NCBI GenBank assembly: GCA_963814875.1 | Contig: CAWFFJ010000041.1 | Coordinates: 1-64,000, forward strand | DNA from: CAVSIS01 sp963814875 | GTDB taxonomy: Bacteria; Acidobacteriota; Thermoanaerobaculia; Thermoanaerobaculales; Sulfomarinibacteraceae | Direction: 5' to 3' | Length of the DNA: 64,000 nt | Shown: one piece after another, positions 53,946 to 62,127 of the stretch | How positions within the stretch are numbered: position 1 is the first letter of the stretch | Layout: each line of letters opens with the position of its first letter | Made by a program: the position numbers and the translations under genes | Notes under the pieces: generated by a model | The model's input: only the letters and a program-made list of their open reading frames with translations | Databases searched by the model: none | Told to the model about the DNA's origin: nothing

Positions 53946-54572
53946 TCATTCGTCGTCGTCCTCCGAGGCTTCACCCCGGACCCCTTCGAGACCCTCGCGA
54001 ATGAGCCACGGCGCCATTGCGAGTGCCGCGACCGGATCGGCCCACCACCAGCCGAGGGCGGCGTTCAGCCCGAGCCCCAGGAGCAGGGTCAAGGACAGGT
54101 AGGAGCAGGCCAGGGTCTCCTTGGCTTCGGCGGCGAGGGCGCGGCTGCCCAGGCGCCGCGCGGCGCGCAGCTTGCCCCACGCGACCAGGGGCATGACCAC
54201 CAGCGACGCGACGGCGAGGATGATGCCGACCAGGCTCTCGGCTGCGGCCTCGCGGCGCCACAGCCCCCATCCCGCCTCGGCCGTGACGTACAACGCGAGC
54301 AGCAGGAAGGTGATGCCGATGATGCGGTGGACCGCACGCTCGCTGGCCTCCACGCGCTCGTGGTCGGCGCCCTGAGCCTCGACCGACAGCCGCCACAGCA
54401 GCGCCGCCGCCGCAATCAGCTCGATGACGCTGTCGAGGCCGAACCCGATCAGGGCGATCGAGTCGGCGACGATGCCGGACCACAGCGCCACGCCGGCCTC
54501 GATCGCGTTGTACGCAGCGGTGGCGACCACCAGGCCGAGCGCGATCCGTCGCCAGCGGGCGTGGTCGGGCAC
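53946..54572 (-). CDS. Short cation-efflux (CDF-like) membrane protein
   Basis: A 208-residue inner-membrane protein with about six spans. ADSIALIGFGLDSVIEL supplies a D-x-x-x-like acidic pair on an early helix, as in CDF transporters, and WWWADPVAAL a later Asp. The cytoplasmic C-terminal domain of classic CDF proteins is absent; the end is a short acidic tail EASEDDDE. Substrate unknown (Zn, Co, Cd or Fe are typical). The start lies one base from the dsbD stop, so they are co-transcribed. Confidence 0.82.
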   Translation of the reverse strand: MPDHARWRRIALGLVVATAAYNAIEAGVALWSGIVADSIALIGFGLDSVIELIAAAALLWRLSVEAQGADHERVEASERAVHRIIGITFLLLALYVTAEAGWGLWRREAAAESLVGIILAVASLVVMPLVAWGKLRAARRLGSRALAAEAKETLACSYLSLTLLLGLGLNAALGWWWADPVAALAMAPWLIREGLEGVRGEASEDDDE

Positions 54573-54573
54573 C

Positions 54574-56358
54574 TCAGCCGCCTGTGGCCCGCCGCAGTCG
54601 CCCCAGAAAGCGCTCGGGCGGCTCGAAGCCGGTAATCCGGAACCGCTCCACGCCGCCGTTCCAGACCACTACGGTCGGTACGCCGCGGACGTCAAACTCC
54701 TCCTGGAGTGCCTGGTTGGCGGCGTTGGCGCGGGTGAGGTCGACCTTGAACCGGGTGAAGCCGTCGAGCATGTCGCCCACCGCCGGGTCGGCAAACGTGA
54801 CCCCGTCGAGCTCTTTGCACGGCGCACACCAGTCGGCCGCGAAGTCGACGATCACCGGTCCGCCGGCGGCAACTGCGGCCGAGACCGAGCTCGCCTCGTA
54901 GGGCGCCCATTCCAGGTGCCCGGCTGCGGCGAGCTCGCCGCCACCCCGGCGCAGCTGCACCGCAGGCGCGAGCACCACACCGATCACCAGCATCACCGCC
55001 GAGGCGACGCGCATCGATCGGTCGATGGCTGGCTGCTCGTGGCCGGTTCGGTCAATCACCAGGAGGTAGAAGGCGCCGAGGACGAGCACCACCGGCATCA
55101 GCCAGCCGCCGATCGCCGCGGGCAGCCGGGGTGCTGCAAAGTAGGCAGCCATCGCAATCAGGAGGACGCCGAACAGCCGGCGCACACCGACCATCCACAT
55201 CCCCGAGGAGGGCAGCCGGTTGACCAGGCCGGTAAAGGTCCCGAGCAGCAGATAGGGCACGCCGAGACCGAGGGCGAGGGTGAAAAACACGGTGAACCCA
55301 AAAACCGGGTCACCGCGCTGGCCGACCAGGGTGAGCAGCCCGATCACGAACGGCCCGATGCAGGGCGCCGCGATGAACCCCATGATGAGACCCATCAGCA
55401 GCGCCCCGACCACGCCGGTACGTCCCCCGGAAGCGCGCTGCGCCCAGCCGGGCACGCGCAGCTCCCACAGACCGAACATCGACGCGGACAGCGCCAGCAG
55501 CACGGCGACGATGACACCGACCACCCACGGGCTCTGCAGCGCGCTGCCAAACAACGCCCCGCCGAGGGCGGCGAGCACGCCGAGCACCGAGTACGTAGCG
55601 GCGATCCCGATCACGTAGGCGAGGGCAAGCCAGAAGGTGCCCCGTGAGCGGTCCTTGGCCTGCTGAGCGAAGAACCCGATCGTGATCGGGATGAGTGGGA
55701 ACACGCACGGTGTCAGGTTCAGGGCGAGCCCGCCCAGGAAGACGCCGATCAGGAGCAGTGGAAGTGACTTGGCCGCCAGCCTCCCGGCCTCCTGTGCGCC
55801 GGCGCTTTCTGCGGCCGCGGGCTGCGTCGCCGCCGTGGCGAAGAGGTCGGCGTTGGTCGGGTTGACAGCGGTTCCGGGCGGCGCGACCGTCACTTCGAAG
55901 CTCGCCGTGACGTCGGTTGGGGCCAGGCACTGGCTCGAGTTGCAGGCCTGGGCGGTGATCACGACGCTGAGGCGGCCGGGGCCGGAGGCGTTTTCGGGCA
56001 CCGTAATCGCCGCCGGGATGAGCACCCGACCCTGCCAGACCTCGATCGGTGTCTCAGAAAAGTCGAAGCGCAGCCTGTCGCCGTCGGGAAAGCTCGGCAC
56101 CGGATCCAGCCAACCCGCTGGTAGCTTCCAGACGAGCGTGGTCGGGACCGAAAAGTCGTCCCCCGGCGTGTCGCTGTTGATGTGCCAGCCGCGATCGACG
56201 GTCAGAACCACGCCCAACCTCGCCGACTCGCCCGCGACCAGCGGCTCGTGCTCCGCGACCAGGCGCGCCTGGAACACGGGCTCGTCGTCGAGTCCTTGAG
56301 CGGCGGCAACGGCAATACCGAGGCAGAGCAGCAGGATCACGATCGGTATGCGCTTCAT
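54574..56358 (-). CDS. dsbD: Thiol:disulfide interchange protein DsbD
   Basis: A 594-residue protein carrying electrons from cytoplasmic thioredoxin to the periplasm. It has a signal peptide (1-20) and an N-terminal DsbD-alpha domain with its Cys pair in ACNSSQCLAP. Eight or so spans follow, with the redox Cys of LTPCVFPLIPIT and AAPCIGPF, then a C-terminal thioredoxin-like domain with DWCAPCKELDG. All three redox pairs are intact. ATG 56358 is placed at the signal peptide. It lies 61 bp downstream of trmD, where rplS is often found. Confidence 0.94.
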   Translation of the reverse strand: MKRIPIVILLLCLGIAVAAAQGLDDEPVFQARLVAEHEPLVAGESARLGVVLTVDRGWHINSDTPGDDFSVPTTLVWKLPAGWLDPVPSFPDGDRLRFDFSETPIEVWQGRVLIPAAITVPENASGPGRLSVVITAQACNSSQCLAPTDVTASFEVTVAPPGTAVNPTNADLFATAATQPAAAESAGAQEAGRLAAKSLPLLLIGVFLGGLALNLTPCVFPLIPITIGFFAQQAKDRSRGTFWLALAYVIGIAATYSVLGVLAALGGALFGSALQSPWVVGVIVAVLLALSASMFGLWELRVPGWAQRASGGRTGVVGALLMGLIMGFIAAPCIGPFVIGLLTLVGQRGDPVFGFTVFFTLALGLGVPYLLLGTFTGLVNRLPSSGMWMVGVRRLFGVLLIAMAAYFAAPRLPAAIGGWLMPVVLVLGAFYLLVIDRTGHEQPAIDRSMRVASAVMLVIGVVLAPAVQLRRGGGELAAAGHLEWAPYEASSVSAAVAAGGPVIVDFAADWCAPCKELDGVTFADPAVGDMLDGFTRFKVDLTRANAANQALQEEFDVRGVPTVVVWNGGVERFRITGFEPPERFLGRLRRATGG

Positions 56359-56419
56359 CAGTCCCCCTGACGCCGGTGCAGAGTAGCGGCCGCGCACCGG
56401 GTGGCGCAACCGCTCCTGG

Positions 56420-57169
56420 TCACGGCTCGCTGAGCTCGGGAGCCAGCCGGCGCACCAGTCGACGGGCCTCGTCGTCCAGCCGTCCCCAGCTCTTCTTGAT
56501 CAGCTCCGGGCGGCGAGTTACGGTGAGCTCGACCGCGCGCTCCAGGCGCCAGCCGCGAACCGCCGCATGGTTGCCGGAGACGAGCACGGCGGGGACCTCG
56601 AGTCCCTCCACCACCGGCGGCCTGGTGTAGCACGGATAGTCGAGCAGACCGTTCACGAACGAGTCGGCTGCGACCGACTCCGGATCGCCGACGACGCCGG
56701 GCACCAACCGGGTGACCGCCTCGATCAGCGCCATCGCAGCGACCTCGCCGCCACCGAGCACGAAGTCACCGAGCGAAACCTCGAGCGGGTGCAGGATCTC
56801 GTGGACGCGCTCGTCAAAACCCTCATAGCGTCCACACAGCAGGAGCACGCGGGAGTGGCGGGCGAGCTCCTCGACCAGCGCCTGGTCGAGCACCCGTCCT
56901 CGCGGCGTCAGCAGCACCCGCTGACCGGGTCCGGGCGGTGCCGCCTCTAGCGCGCGCACCGCGGCGACCACCGGCGGCGCCTGCAGCACCATCCCGGCGC
57001 CTCCGCCGTAGGGCTCGTCGTCCACCTGACCCCAACGGTTTCCCGCCCACGCCCGCAGGTCGTGCGCCTCGACCACCACGTCGCCACGTGCGACAGCGCG
57101 GCCGAGCACGCCGGTCTCACGAAAAACGTAGAGGAGGGCCGGGAAGAGCGTGAGGACATCGAAGCGCAT
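56420..57169 (-). CDS. trmD: tRNA (guanine-N1-)-methyltransferase
   Basis: A 249-residue SPOUT-fold enzyme making m1G37. MRFDVLTLFPALL at the start, DDEPYGGGAGMVLQ, the knot segment LLLCGRYEGFDERV and SLGDFVLGGGE are all conserved, as is the C-terminal YTRPPVVEGLEVP. ATG 57169 begins the conserved N-terminus; no strong ribosome-binding site is seen. It is the last conserved gene of ffh - rpsP - khpA - rimM - trmD, 38 bp after rimM. Confidence 0.97.
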   Translation of the reverse strand: MRFDVLTLFPALLYVFRETGVLGRAVARGDVVVEAHDLRAWAGNRWGQVDDEPYGGGAGMVLQAPPVVAAVRALEAAPPGPGQRVLLTPRGRVLDQALVEELARHSRVLLLCGRYEGFDERVHEILHPLEVSLGDFVLGGGEVAAMALIEAVTRLVPGVVGDPESVAADSFVNGLLDYPCYTRPPVVEGLEVPAVLVSGNHAAVRGWRLERAVELTVTRRPELIKKSWGRLDDEARRLVRRLAPELSEP

Positions 57170-57207
57170 CGGTGTTTCCGTCTCGAGGGTCGGTCGGGAG
57201 GTTGTCG

Positions 57208-57762
57208 TCAGACGAGCTCGGCGTCGTCGTCGAGCAGGCCGGGGATGGGCTCGACGGTCACTACCCGGCCCTCGAGATCCACTGCACGGATGATCTCGGG
57301 TACGTACGGCACGAGGAACTCGCGCTGCCCGCGACGCACGACCAGGCGTGTCTGACCGCCGCTCGGGTCGAGGCCGGTGACGACCCCGAAGTCTTCGCCG
57401 GCCGGCGAGCGGCACTCGAGACCTACCAGGTGGTGCTCGTAGTAGTAACCCTCTGGCAGCTCGTCGAGCGCCTGCTCCGGCAGGAAAAGGTAGCGACCCC
57501 GCCACGCCTCGACCTCCGGGCGTTCCCGAAGGCCCACGACGGACAGCAGCCACTTGCCCTTGTGGTAACGCACCGCGAACGCCTCGTGGATCTCCTCCGG
57601 TCCGCTGTCGGGGCCGAGCCCGAACCGGACCCCGGCAGCGAGGCGTTCCGGGAAGTCAGTGATGATCTCGACCAGCACGTCGCCGTGGACGCCGTGGGGC
57701 TTACCGACGACGCCCACGATCAGCCACTCGCGGGAGCCTTCTGGCTCCCCGGAGGTTTCCAT
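57208..57762 (-). CDS. rimM: 16S rRNA processing protein RimM
   Basis: A 184-residue 30S maturation factor that binds S19. VGVVGKPHGVHGDVLVE is the family's N-terminal motif, GLRERPEVEAWRGRYLFL the linker, and EFLVPYVPEIIRAVDLEGR the PRC-barrel. ATG 57762 overlaps the khpA stop (TGATG). Confidence 0.95.
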   Translation of the reverse strand: METSGEPEGSREWLIVGVVGKPHGVHGDVLVEIITDFPERLAAGVRFGLGPDSGPEEIHEAFAVRYHKGKWLLSVVGLRERPEVEAWRGRYLFLPEQALDELPEGYYYEHHLVGLECRSPAGEDFGVVTGLDPSGGQTRLVVRRGQREFLVPYVPEIIRAVDLEGRVVTVEPIPGLLDDDAELV

Positions 57763-58001
57763 CACTCGAGGATCTCGAGAACAAATCGCTTGTGCACCTT
57801 CATACCGGCGGCCGAGAGCAGGGTGCGGATCGCCCGAGCCGTGCGGCCCTGACGACCGATCACCTTGCCCAGATCCTCGGTACGAACGCGAAGCTCCAGC
57901 ACGGTGGTCTGTTCACCCTCGACCTCGGCCACCCGTACGTCCTCGGGATTGTCGACGAGGGCCCTGGCGATCTCTTCCAGCAGGTCTTTCATCGCGCTCA
58001 C
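57762..58001 (-). CDS. khpA: KH-domain RNA-binding protein KhpA
   Basis: A 79-residue single type II KH domain with the GxxG loop in KVIGRQGRTARAIR. GTG 58001 is chosen because AGGA lies seven bases upstream; the downstream ATG 57992 has none. In this operon position KhpA is found in many phyla and partners KhpB in control of mRNAs for cell division in Firmicutes. The partner is not in the window. Confidence 0.93.
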   Translation of the reverse strand: MSAMKDLLEEIARALVDNPEDVRVAEVEGEQTTVLELRVRTEDLGKVIGRQGRTARAIRTLLSAAGMKVHKRFVLEILE

Positions 58002-58032
58002 GGGGAGATCCTTTCGTCGCGATCGCCGGGCG

Positions 58033-58275
58033 TCACGCCTGCCGCTGCACCTTCCCAATGAGGGCGCGGACGGTTTCGGAAACACCGGCACCCTTGCTCT
58101 GCCACTCGGAAACCTTGTCCATGTCGATCCGAATTTCCGGCGGGTTGGTGTTCGGGTTGTAGAGCCCGACCTGGTCCAAGTAGTCAGCGGTCGGAGGCTT
58201 GCGCGAATCGGACACTACCACGCGGTAGACCGGATCGTGCTTCGCCCCACCCCGCCGCAGTCTGATCATCAACAT
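58033..58275 (-). CDS. rpsP: 30S ribosomal protein S16
   Basis: An 80-residue S16. IRLRRGGAKHDPVYRVVVSDSR and GLYNPNTNPPEIRID are characteristic. GGAG lies seven bases before ATG 58275. It follows ffh by 52 bp. Confidence 0.97.
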   Translation of the reverse strand: MLMIRLRRGGAKHDPVYRVVVSDSRKPPTADYLDQVGLYNPNTNPPEIRIDMDKVSEWQSKGAGVSETVRALIGKVQRQA

Positions 58276-58327
58276 CTGCTCACTCCTCTCCGAGCGGCCG
58301 CTCTGGGGCCGCTGTACGCATTGTCGT

Positions 58328-59662
58328 TCATCGGATACCGAGCTGGCGCTTGAGGGCCTTGGGATCAGCCTTCCCCAGCCGCTTCATCAGCTTACGCATC
58401 TGTCCGAATTGCCGCAAGAGGCGGTTGATCTCCTCGACCGAGGTTCCGGAGCCCTTCGCGATCCGCCGCTTGCGCGAGCCGTTGAGGATCTGCGGGTGAC
58501 GCCGCTCCTGCGGCGTCATCGAACCGATCGCCGCCTGCATGCGCCGGAGCTGACGTTCCTGCTCCTGGGAGACGCCACCGGCCGGCAGCATCTTTCCCAT
58601 CCCCGGGATCAGCTCCATCACCTGTTGAAGCGGTCCCATCTTCGCCAGGCTGGCGAGCTGATCCCTCAGGTCCTCGAGGTCGAACTGGCTCTTCTTGAGC
58701 CTCGACTCTAGCCTCCGCGCCTGGCGCTCGTCGACAGCGCCCTGGGCCTTCTCGACCAGGGTCAGGACGTCGCCCATGCCGAGGATGCGGCTCGCCATGC
58801 GGTCGGGGTGGAACTGCTCGAGGCCGTCGAGCTGCTCGCCAACACCCGCGAACACGATCGGCTGTCCGACCACCTCGCGGACGGACAGCGCCGCGCCGCC
58901 GCGAGCGTCGCCGTCGAGCTTGGTCAGGATCACGCCGGTCAGGTCGAGGCGCTCGTGGAAAGCGCGCGCCGAGCGGACCGCATCCTGACCGGTCATCGCA
59001 TCGGCAACAAACAGAAGCTGGCGCGGCTTCAGGATCGCCTTGAGGCGCTCGAGCTGAGCCATCAGCTCGTCGTCGATGTGGAGCCGACCTGCCGTGTCGA
59101 AGATCAGGACCTGATAGCCCTTGATCGACGCCTCGCGCAGCGCGCGCTTGGCGATCGCCTCGGGGTCGTCCATGTCGCGGGTGTCGATGGTCGGAATCGA
59201 CGCCTTCTGACCGAGCACCAGGAGCTGCTCACGCGCGGCGGGACGCGAGGTGTCCGCCGGGACCAGGAGGGGGAACAGCCCCTTCTTGCCCTTCACCCAC
59301 AGGGCGAGCTTGGCAGCGGTCGTGGTCTTGCCCGAGCCCTGGAGGCCGACCAACATGACCACGGCCGGCCGCCCCTTGAAGTCGAGCTCGGTGGTGGTCC
59401 CGCCGAGCAGGCGCACGAGCTCTTCATACACGATCTTGGTGACCATCTGGGCAGGCGTGACCGAGGTCAGGACCTCCCGGCCCAGCGCCCGCTCGCGGAC
59501 CCGCTCCACGAAACCGGTGGCCACCTCGACGTTGACGTCAGCGGCCAGTAGTGCGAGCCGGATCTCGCGCAGCGCGGCGTCGACGTGGTACTCGGTCAGG
59601 TGGCCCTCGCCGCGGAGGGTCTTGGTCACACGTGCGAGACGTTCCTGGAGGCTCTCCAGCAT
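58328..59662 (-). CDS. ffh: Signal recognition particle protein Ffh
   Basis: A 444-residue SRP GTPase that delivers nascent membrane proteins. The N domain spans residues 1-85. The NG domain has VGLQGSGKTTTAAKLA, LFDTAGRLHID-like and TKLDGDARGGAAL G boxes. The Met-rich M domain (from about 300) has IPGMGKMLP and the RNA-binding GSRKRRIAKGSGTS. All are complete. ATG 59662 lies nine bases from a good -10 and has no ribosome-binding site. It heads the operon ending in trmD. Confidence 0.97.
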   Translation of the reverse strand: MLESLQERLARVTKTLRGEGHLTEYHVDAALREIRLALLAADVNVEVATGFVERVRERALGREVLTSVTPAQMVTKIVYEELVRLLGGTTTELDFKGRPAVVMLVGLQGSGKTTTAAKLALWVKGKKGLFPLLVPADTSRPAAREQLLVLGQKASIPTIDTRDMDDPEAIAKRALREASIKGYQVLIFDTAGRLHIDDELMAQLERLKAILKPRQLLFVADAMTGQDAVRSARAFHERLDLTGVILTKLDGDARGGAALSVREVVGQPIVFAGVGEQLDGLEQFHPDRMASRILGMGDVLTLVEKAQGAVDERQARRLESRLKKSQFDLEDLRDQLASLAKMGPLQQVMELIPGMGKMLPAGGVSQEQERQLRRMQAAIGSMTPQERRHPQILNGSRKRRIAKGSGTSVEEINRLLRQFGQMRKLMKRLGKADPKALKRQLGIR

Positions 59663-59671
59663 AAGGGTGGA

Positions 59672-59700
59672 AGTCTAGGTGACAGACCCACATCGGTCAA
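59672..59700 (-). promoter_or_regulatory. ffh operon promoter
   Basis: On the minus strand TTGACC (59700-59695) is followed by exactly 17 bases and TAGACT (59677-59672). It is the best sigma-70-type pair in the window. The ATG at 59662 begins only nine bases after the hexamer, implying a leader of zero to three bases. Confidence 0.65.
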
Positions 59701-59768
59701 GGCCACTGGACCGGAAGCTGGGGTCCTCAGGCGCGGCCTGCGGCGAATGTCCGGAGATCTCGAGACGG

Positions 59769-59774
59769 TATAAT
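59769..59774 (+). promoter_or_regulatory. Consensus -10 eight bases from ATG
   Basis: TATAAT, exact consensus, ends eight bases before ATG 59783; a start at the usual distance falls on or next to the A of ATG. No ribosome-binding site is present, so a leaderless mRNA is predicted for the LuxR-type regulator. Confidence 0.6.
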
Positions 59775-59782
59775 GAGATGAG

Positions 59783-60700
59783 ATGAGGGTGTCTCCTCCC
59801 GTCCTGCTCCCTCTGCGGCCGCCGCCATGCGACGATCCGGAGGTCGCCGCGATGCTGGCTGCGCTCGCCGCAGCTGCGGATGCCCACTGGTGCGAGCTCG
59901 ACCTCACTCTCGAGGGCACAACGACCGTGCACCGCTACAGCGACGGGCGGCGCGAGGGCACCGGTGTCAGCCTCATGATCGCATTCCCTGGCCGCTTCCG
60001 CGCGGGCCTCACTCTGGGAACGACAGCGCCTCCCGGACACGGTCTCGAACGGCTCGCCGGCCAGCTTCTCCACCAGCTGCTGCTCGCTCGGCGGCTCCAG
60101 GAGCAGGCCGCCTTCCTCCGCAGCGCGCTGGATGCGAGCGAGGTCGCGGTGCTGCTCTTCGACCGTGGCGGGGCGATCGTGTACGCGAACCCATCCGCGG
60201 ATCGCCTGCTCTCCCACCAGACCGAGGCCGGTCTCACGGTCGGCCAGGGCGGCGGAGCGCCGCAGCCACTGTTCAACCTGCTGTGCTCGGTGGTCGAGAA
60301 CCTCGTCGACGGCTCCGAGGACACTCGCGGCTGGCAGGGGAACCTCGCCCTCTCGGATGGCACGGTGCTGAGGTGCGAGCTGGTTCGCGTCCGGCCCGAG
60401 GGGGGAGCTGGGACCCTGCACCCGGCCGTGCTTGCCCACCTGCACCGTGTATCGGCGCGTCCGGAGCTCCAGGTCGACGCCTTCGCGGGCCGCCACAGCC
60501 TCAGCCCGCGCGAGGCCGAGGTGCTCCGCTTCCTGGTGCTGGGTCACGCGGTCAACGACGTCGCCGAGCGGCTCGGCATCAGCCCCCACACTGTCCGCGA
60601 CCATGTCAAGAGCCTCTACCGCAAGACTGAATCGAACTCGCGCAATGAGCTGCTGCGGCGGGTGGCCTCCGACGGCGCCACGAACTCGCTCACGGGGTGA
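59783..60700 (+). CDS. PAS-like/LuxR-type transcription regulator
   Basis: A 305-residue protein. Residues about 115-190 resemble a PAS sensor (LDASEVAVLLFDRGGAIVYANPSADRLL). Residues about 235-295 are a GerE/LuxR helix-turn-helix (LSPREAEVLRFLVLGHAVNDVAERL, then SPHTVRDHVKSLYRK). The N-terminal 100 residues may be a GAF-like module. No receiver is present, so the signal is likely a ligand or partner. It is divergent from ffh; the target genes are unknown. Confidence 0.85.
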   Translation: MRVSPPVLLPLRPPPCDDPEVAAMLAALAAAADAHWCELDLTLEGTTTVHRYSDGRREGTGVSLMIAFPGRFRAGLTLGTTAPPGHGLERLAGQLLHQLLLARRLQEQAAFLRSALDASEVAVLLFDRGGAIVYANPSADRLLSHQTEAGLTVGQGGGAPQPLFNLLCSVVENLVDGSEDTRGWQGNLALSDGTVLRCELVRVRPEGGAGTLHPAVLAHLHRVSARPELQVDAFAGRHSLSPREAEVLRFLVLGHAVNDVAERLGISPHTVRDHVKSLYRKTESNSRNELLRRVASDGATNSLTG

Positions 60701-60714
60701 GCGTGCCGTCGCGG

Positions 60715-60720
60715 TATACT
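60715..60720 (+). promoter_or_regulatory. Candidate -10 for the secreted protein gene
   Basis: TATACT, 23 bases before ATG 60744, with GGAGG seven bases before the start codon. Confidence 0.45.
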
Positions 60721-60743
60721 GTCCGGGAAACGGAGGTTGAACA

Positions 60744-61490
60744 ATGCGCCGGTGGGTAGTCCTCCTCGCAGTTCCCCTAATCGCTGTCCTCATGATGGCG
60801 GCCGCCGAGGGCTACGTCGTGGTGCTCAAGAACGGCTCGCGCATTCGCGCCCGGGAGCCGCTCAAGATCGAGGGCCGCAACGCGATCATCACCCTCGTGA
60901 CGGGTACCCTGACCAGCCTCCCGATCGACCAGGTCGACCTGGTCGCCACGGAGCGTTACAACCAGCTCGGGCTGGGCAGCGCCCTGATGGTCGACGAGCT
61001 CAGCAGCGAAACTCCGGTACCGACCTCGACTCCCAGGATCTCCCTCGGGCACTACGCCTCAATCGACATGGAGGGCAATCCCGAGCTCGGCACCGCGATC
61101 ACGCCAAGCCCGACGCCCACGCCCGGCATTCGCCTCCAGACGATCCAGTACGCCGACCAGAGGGTCACGCAGGCTTTCACCCAGCTGTTCGAGGACAAGC
61201 ACTTCTACGTCTATCGCTTGAGCGCCGGCACCAGGCCGGGCTGCTTCTTCATCCAGGCGGTGACCGACTCTCAGAAGCAGGTCTTTGAGGCGCTGAGGGT
61301 GATCACCGAGGCCTACACGGTGATCGAACAGGTCGACGCTGCCAACGCCCCGGCCGCAATCGAGGTCGAGCTCCTCAGCTCGCAGAACAAGCCGGCGGGC
61401 ACCTTCCGGCTCACTCCTGATCAGGCGCGCGAGCTGTCGTCCGGGGCGGTGAGCGTAGAGAAGTTCTACATCGATCACGTCATCTTTTAG
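60744..61490 (+). CDS. Secreted protein of unknown function
   Basis: A 248-residue protein with an N-terminal signal or anchor (LLAVPLIAVLMMAAAEG). It then has a short beta region like a ribosome-maturation or SH3-type strand set (YVVVLKNGSRIRAREPLKIEG), a Pro/Thr-rich linker (PTSTP, TPSPTPTPG at about 92-128) and a C-terminal alpha/beta region without motif. The gene has its own -10 and a good ribosome-binding site. I do not recognise the family of the C-terminal part. Confidence 0.75.
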   Translation: MRRWVVLLAVPLIAVLMMAAAEGYVVVLKNGSRIRAREPLKIEGRNAIITLVTGTLTSLPIDQVDLVATERYNQLGLGSALMVDELSSETPVPTSTPRISLGHYASIDMEGNPELGTAITPSPTPTPGIRLQTIQYADQRVTQAFTQLFEDKHFYVYRLSAGTRPGCFFIQAVTDSQKQVFEALRVITEAYTVIEQVDAANAPAAIEVELLSSQNKPAGTFRLTPDQARELSSGAVSVEKFYIDHVIF

Positions 61491-61573
61491 GGCCACGGGC
61501 GCCGGAGAGTGGCGGCTGCGGCGCGAGATCCGGCACCATCTGCGTGGCTTTCGGGGGCGGCCCTGTCCTCAAC

Positions 61574-61827
61574 GTAGCTGGGCTACGCTTCCGCTCGTCG
61601 ACGGCTCGAAATCCCCACATGTGACGGCGCCTCGCGATCCTCGTGACGAAGCCCACCACGGTCGCCAGATTCCGGGGGCACACCGAGGCCCGTCTTGCGC
61701 GTCTCGCTTCGCCCCTCTCCCGCGTCCGCGGCCCACCGGAACGGAAGGTAGTTGGGCTACGCCTCCGGTATGGCCGAGCCCGATATCCGCACATCTTGCA
61801 CCGCCTTGTGCCCCTCGCGACGAACCC
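61574..61827. repeat. Degenerate 80-bp repeat, two units 174 bp apart
   Basis: Units at 61574-61653 and 61748-61827 align without large gaps. Both begin GTAG(C/T)TGGGCTACGC(T/C)TCCG and end CTCG(T/C)GACGAA. The first carries a perfect CGTAGC-TGG-GCTACG hairpin at 61573-61587. The 637-bp gap 61491-62127 holds no credible gene; a 128-codon minus-strand frame only reflects the repeat. Confidence 0.55.
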
Positions 61828-62127
61828 GCCGCGCGCCCGCAGTCCGTCGGAAACCGACTGAGACATGGCGACGAGGTATGCGCGTCACGTTCTGCAGAAT
61901 GACCTGAGGCTCCGTCGTCGTCGATGCTGCGGGGGGCTGTGGCAAGGTGGCGAAGCCAGCTTTCCACAACTCCGCAGCGCGAGCGGATGGCTTCGATCCA
62001 GTCTTCGTCGGGAGGATTGGCATCACGTCGGCACACTCCACCATGGCGACGTAACCAGCAGACGCGCAGTGGGAAACTGGTGCGGCGAGCGCGGCCGGAG
62101 CCCGTCGCCACGCGAGGAGCTGATCCC

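Noticed and set aside
61480..61866. 128-codon minus-strand frame with repeated GFV-R-RR pattern
   Set aside because: The pattern follows directly from the degenerate 80-bp DNA repeat; no ribosome-binding site or family match, so not annotated as a gene.
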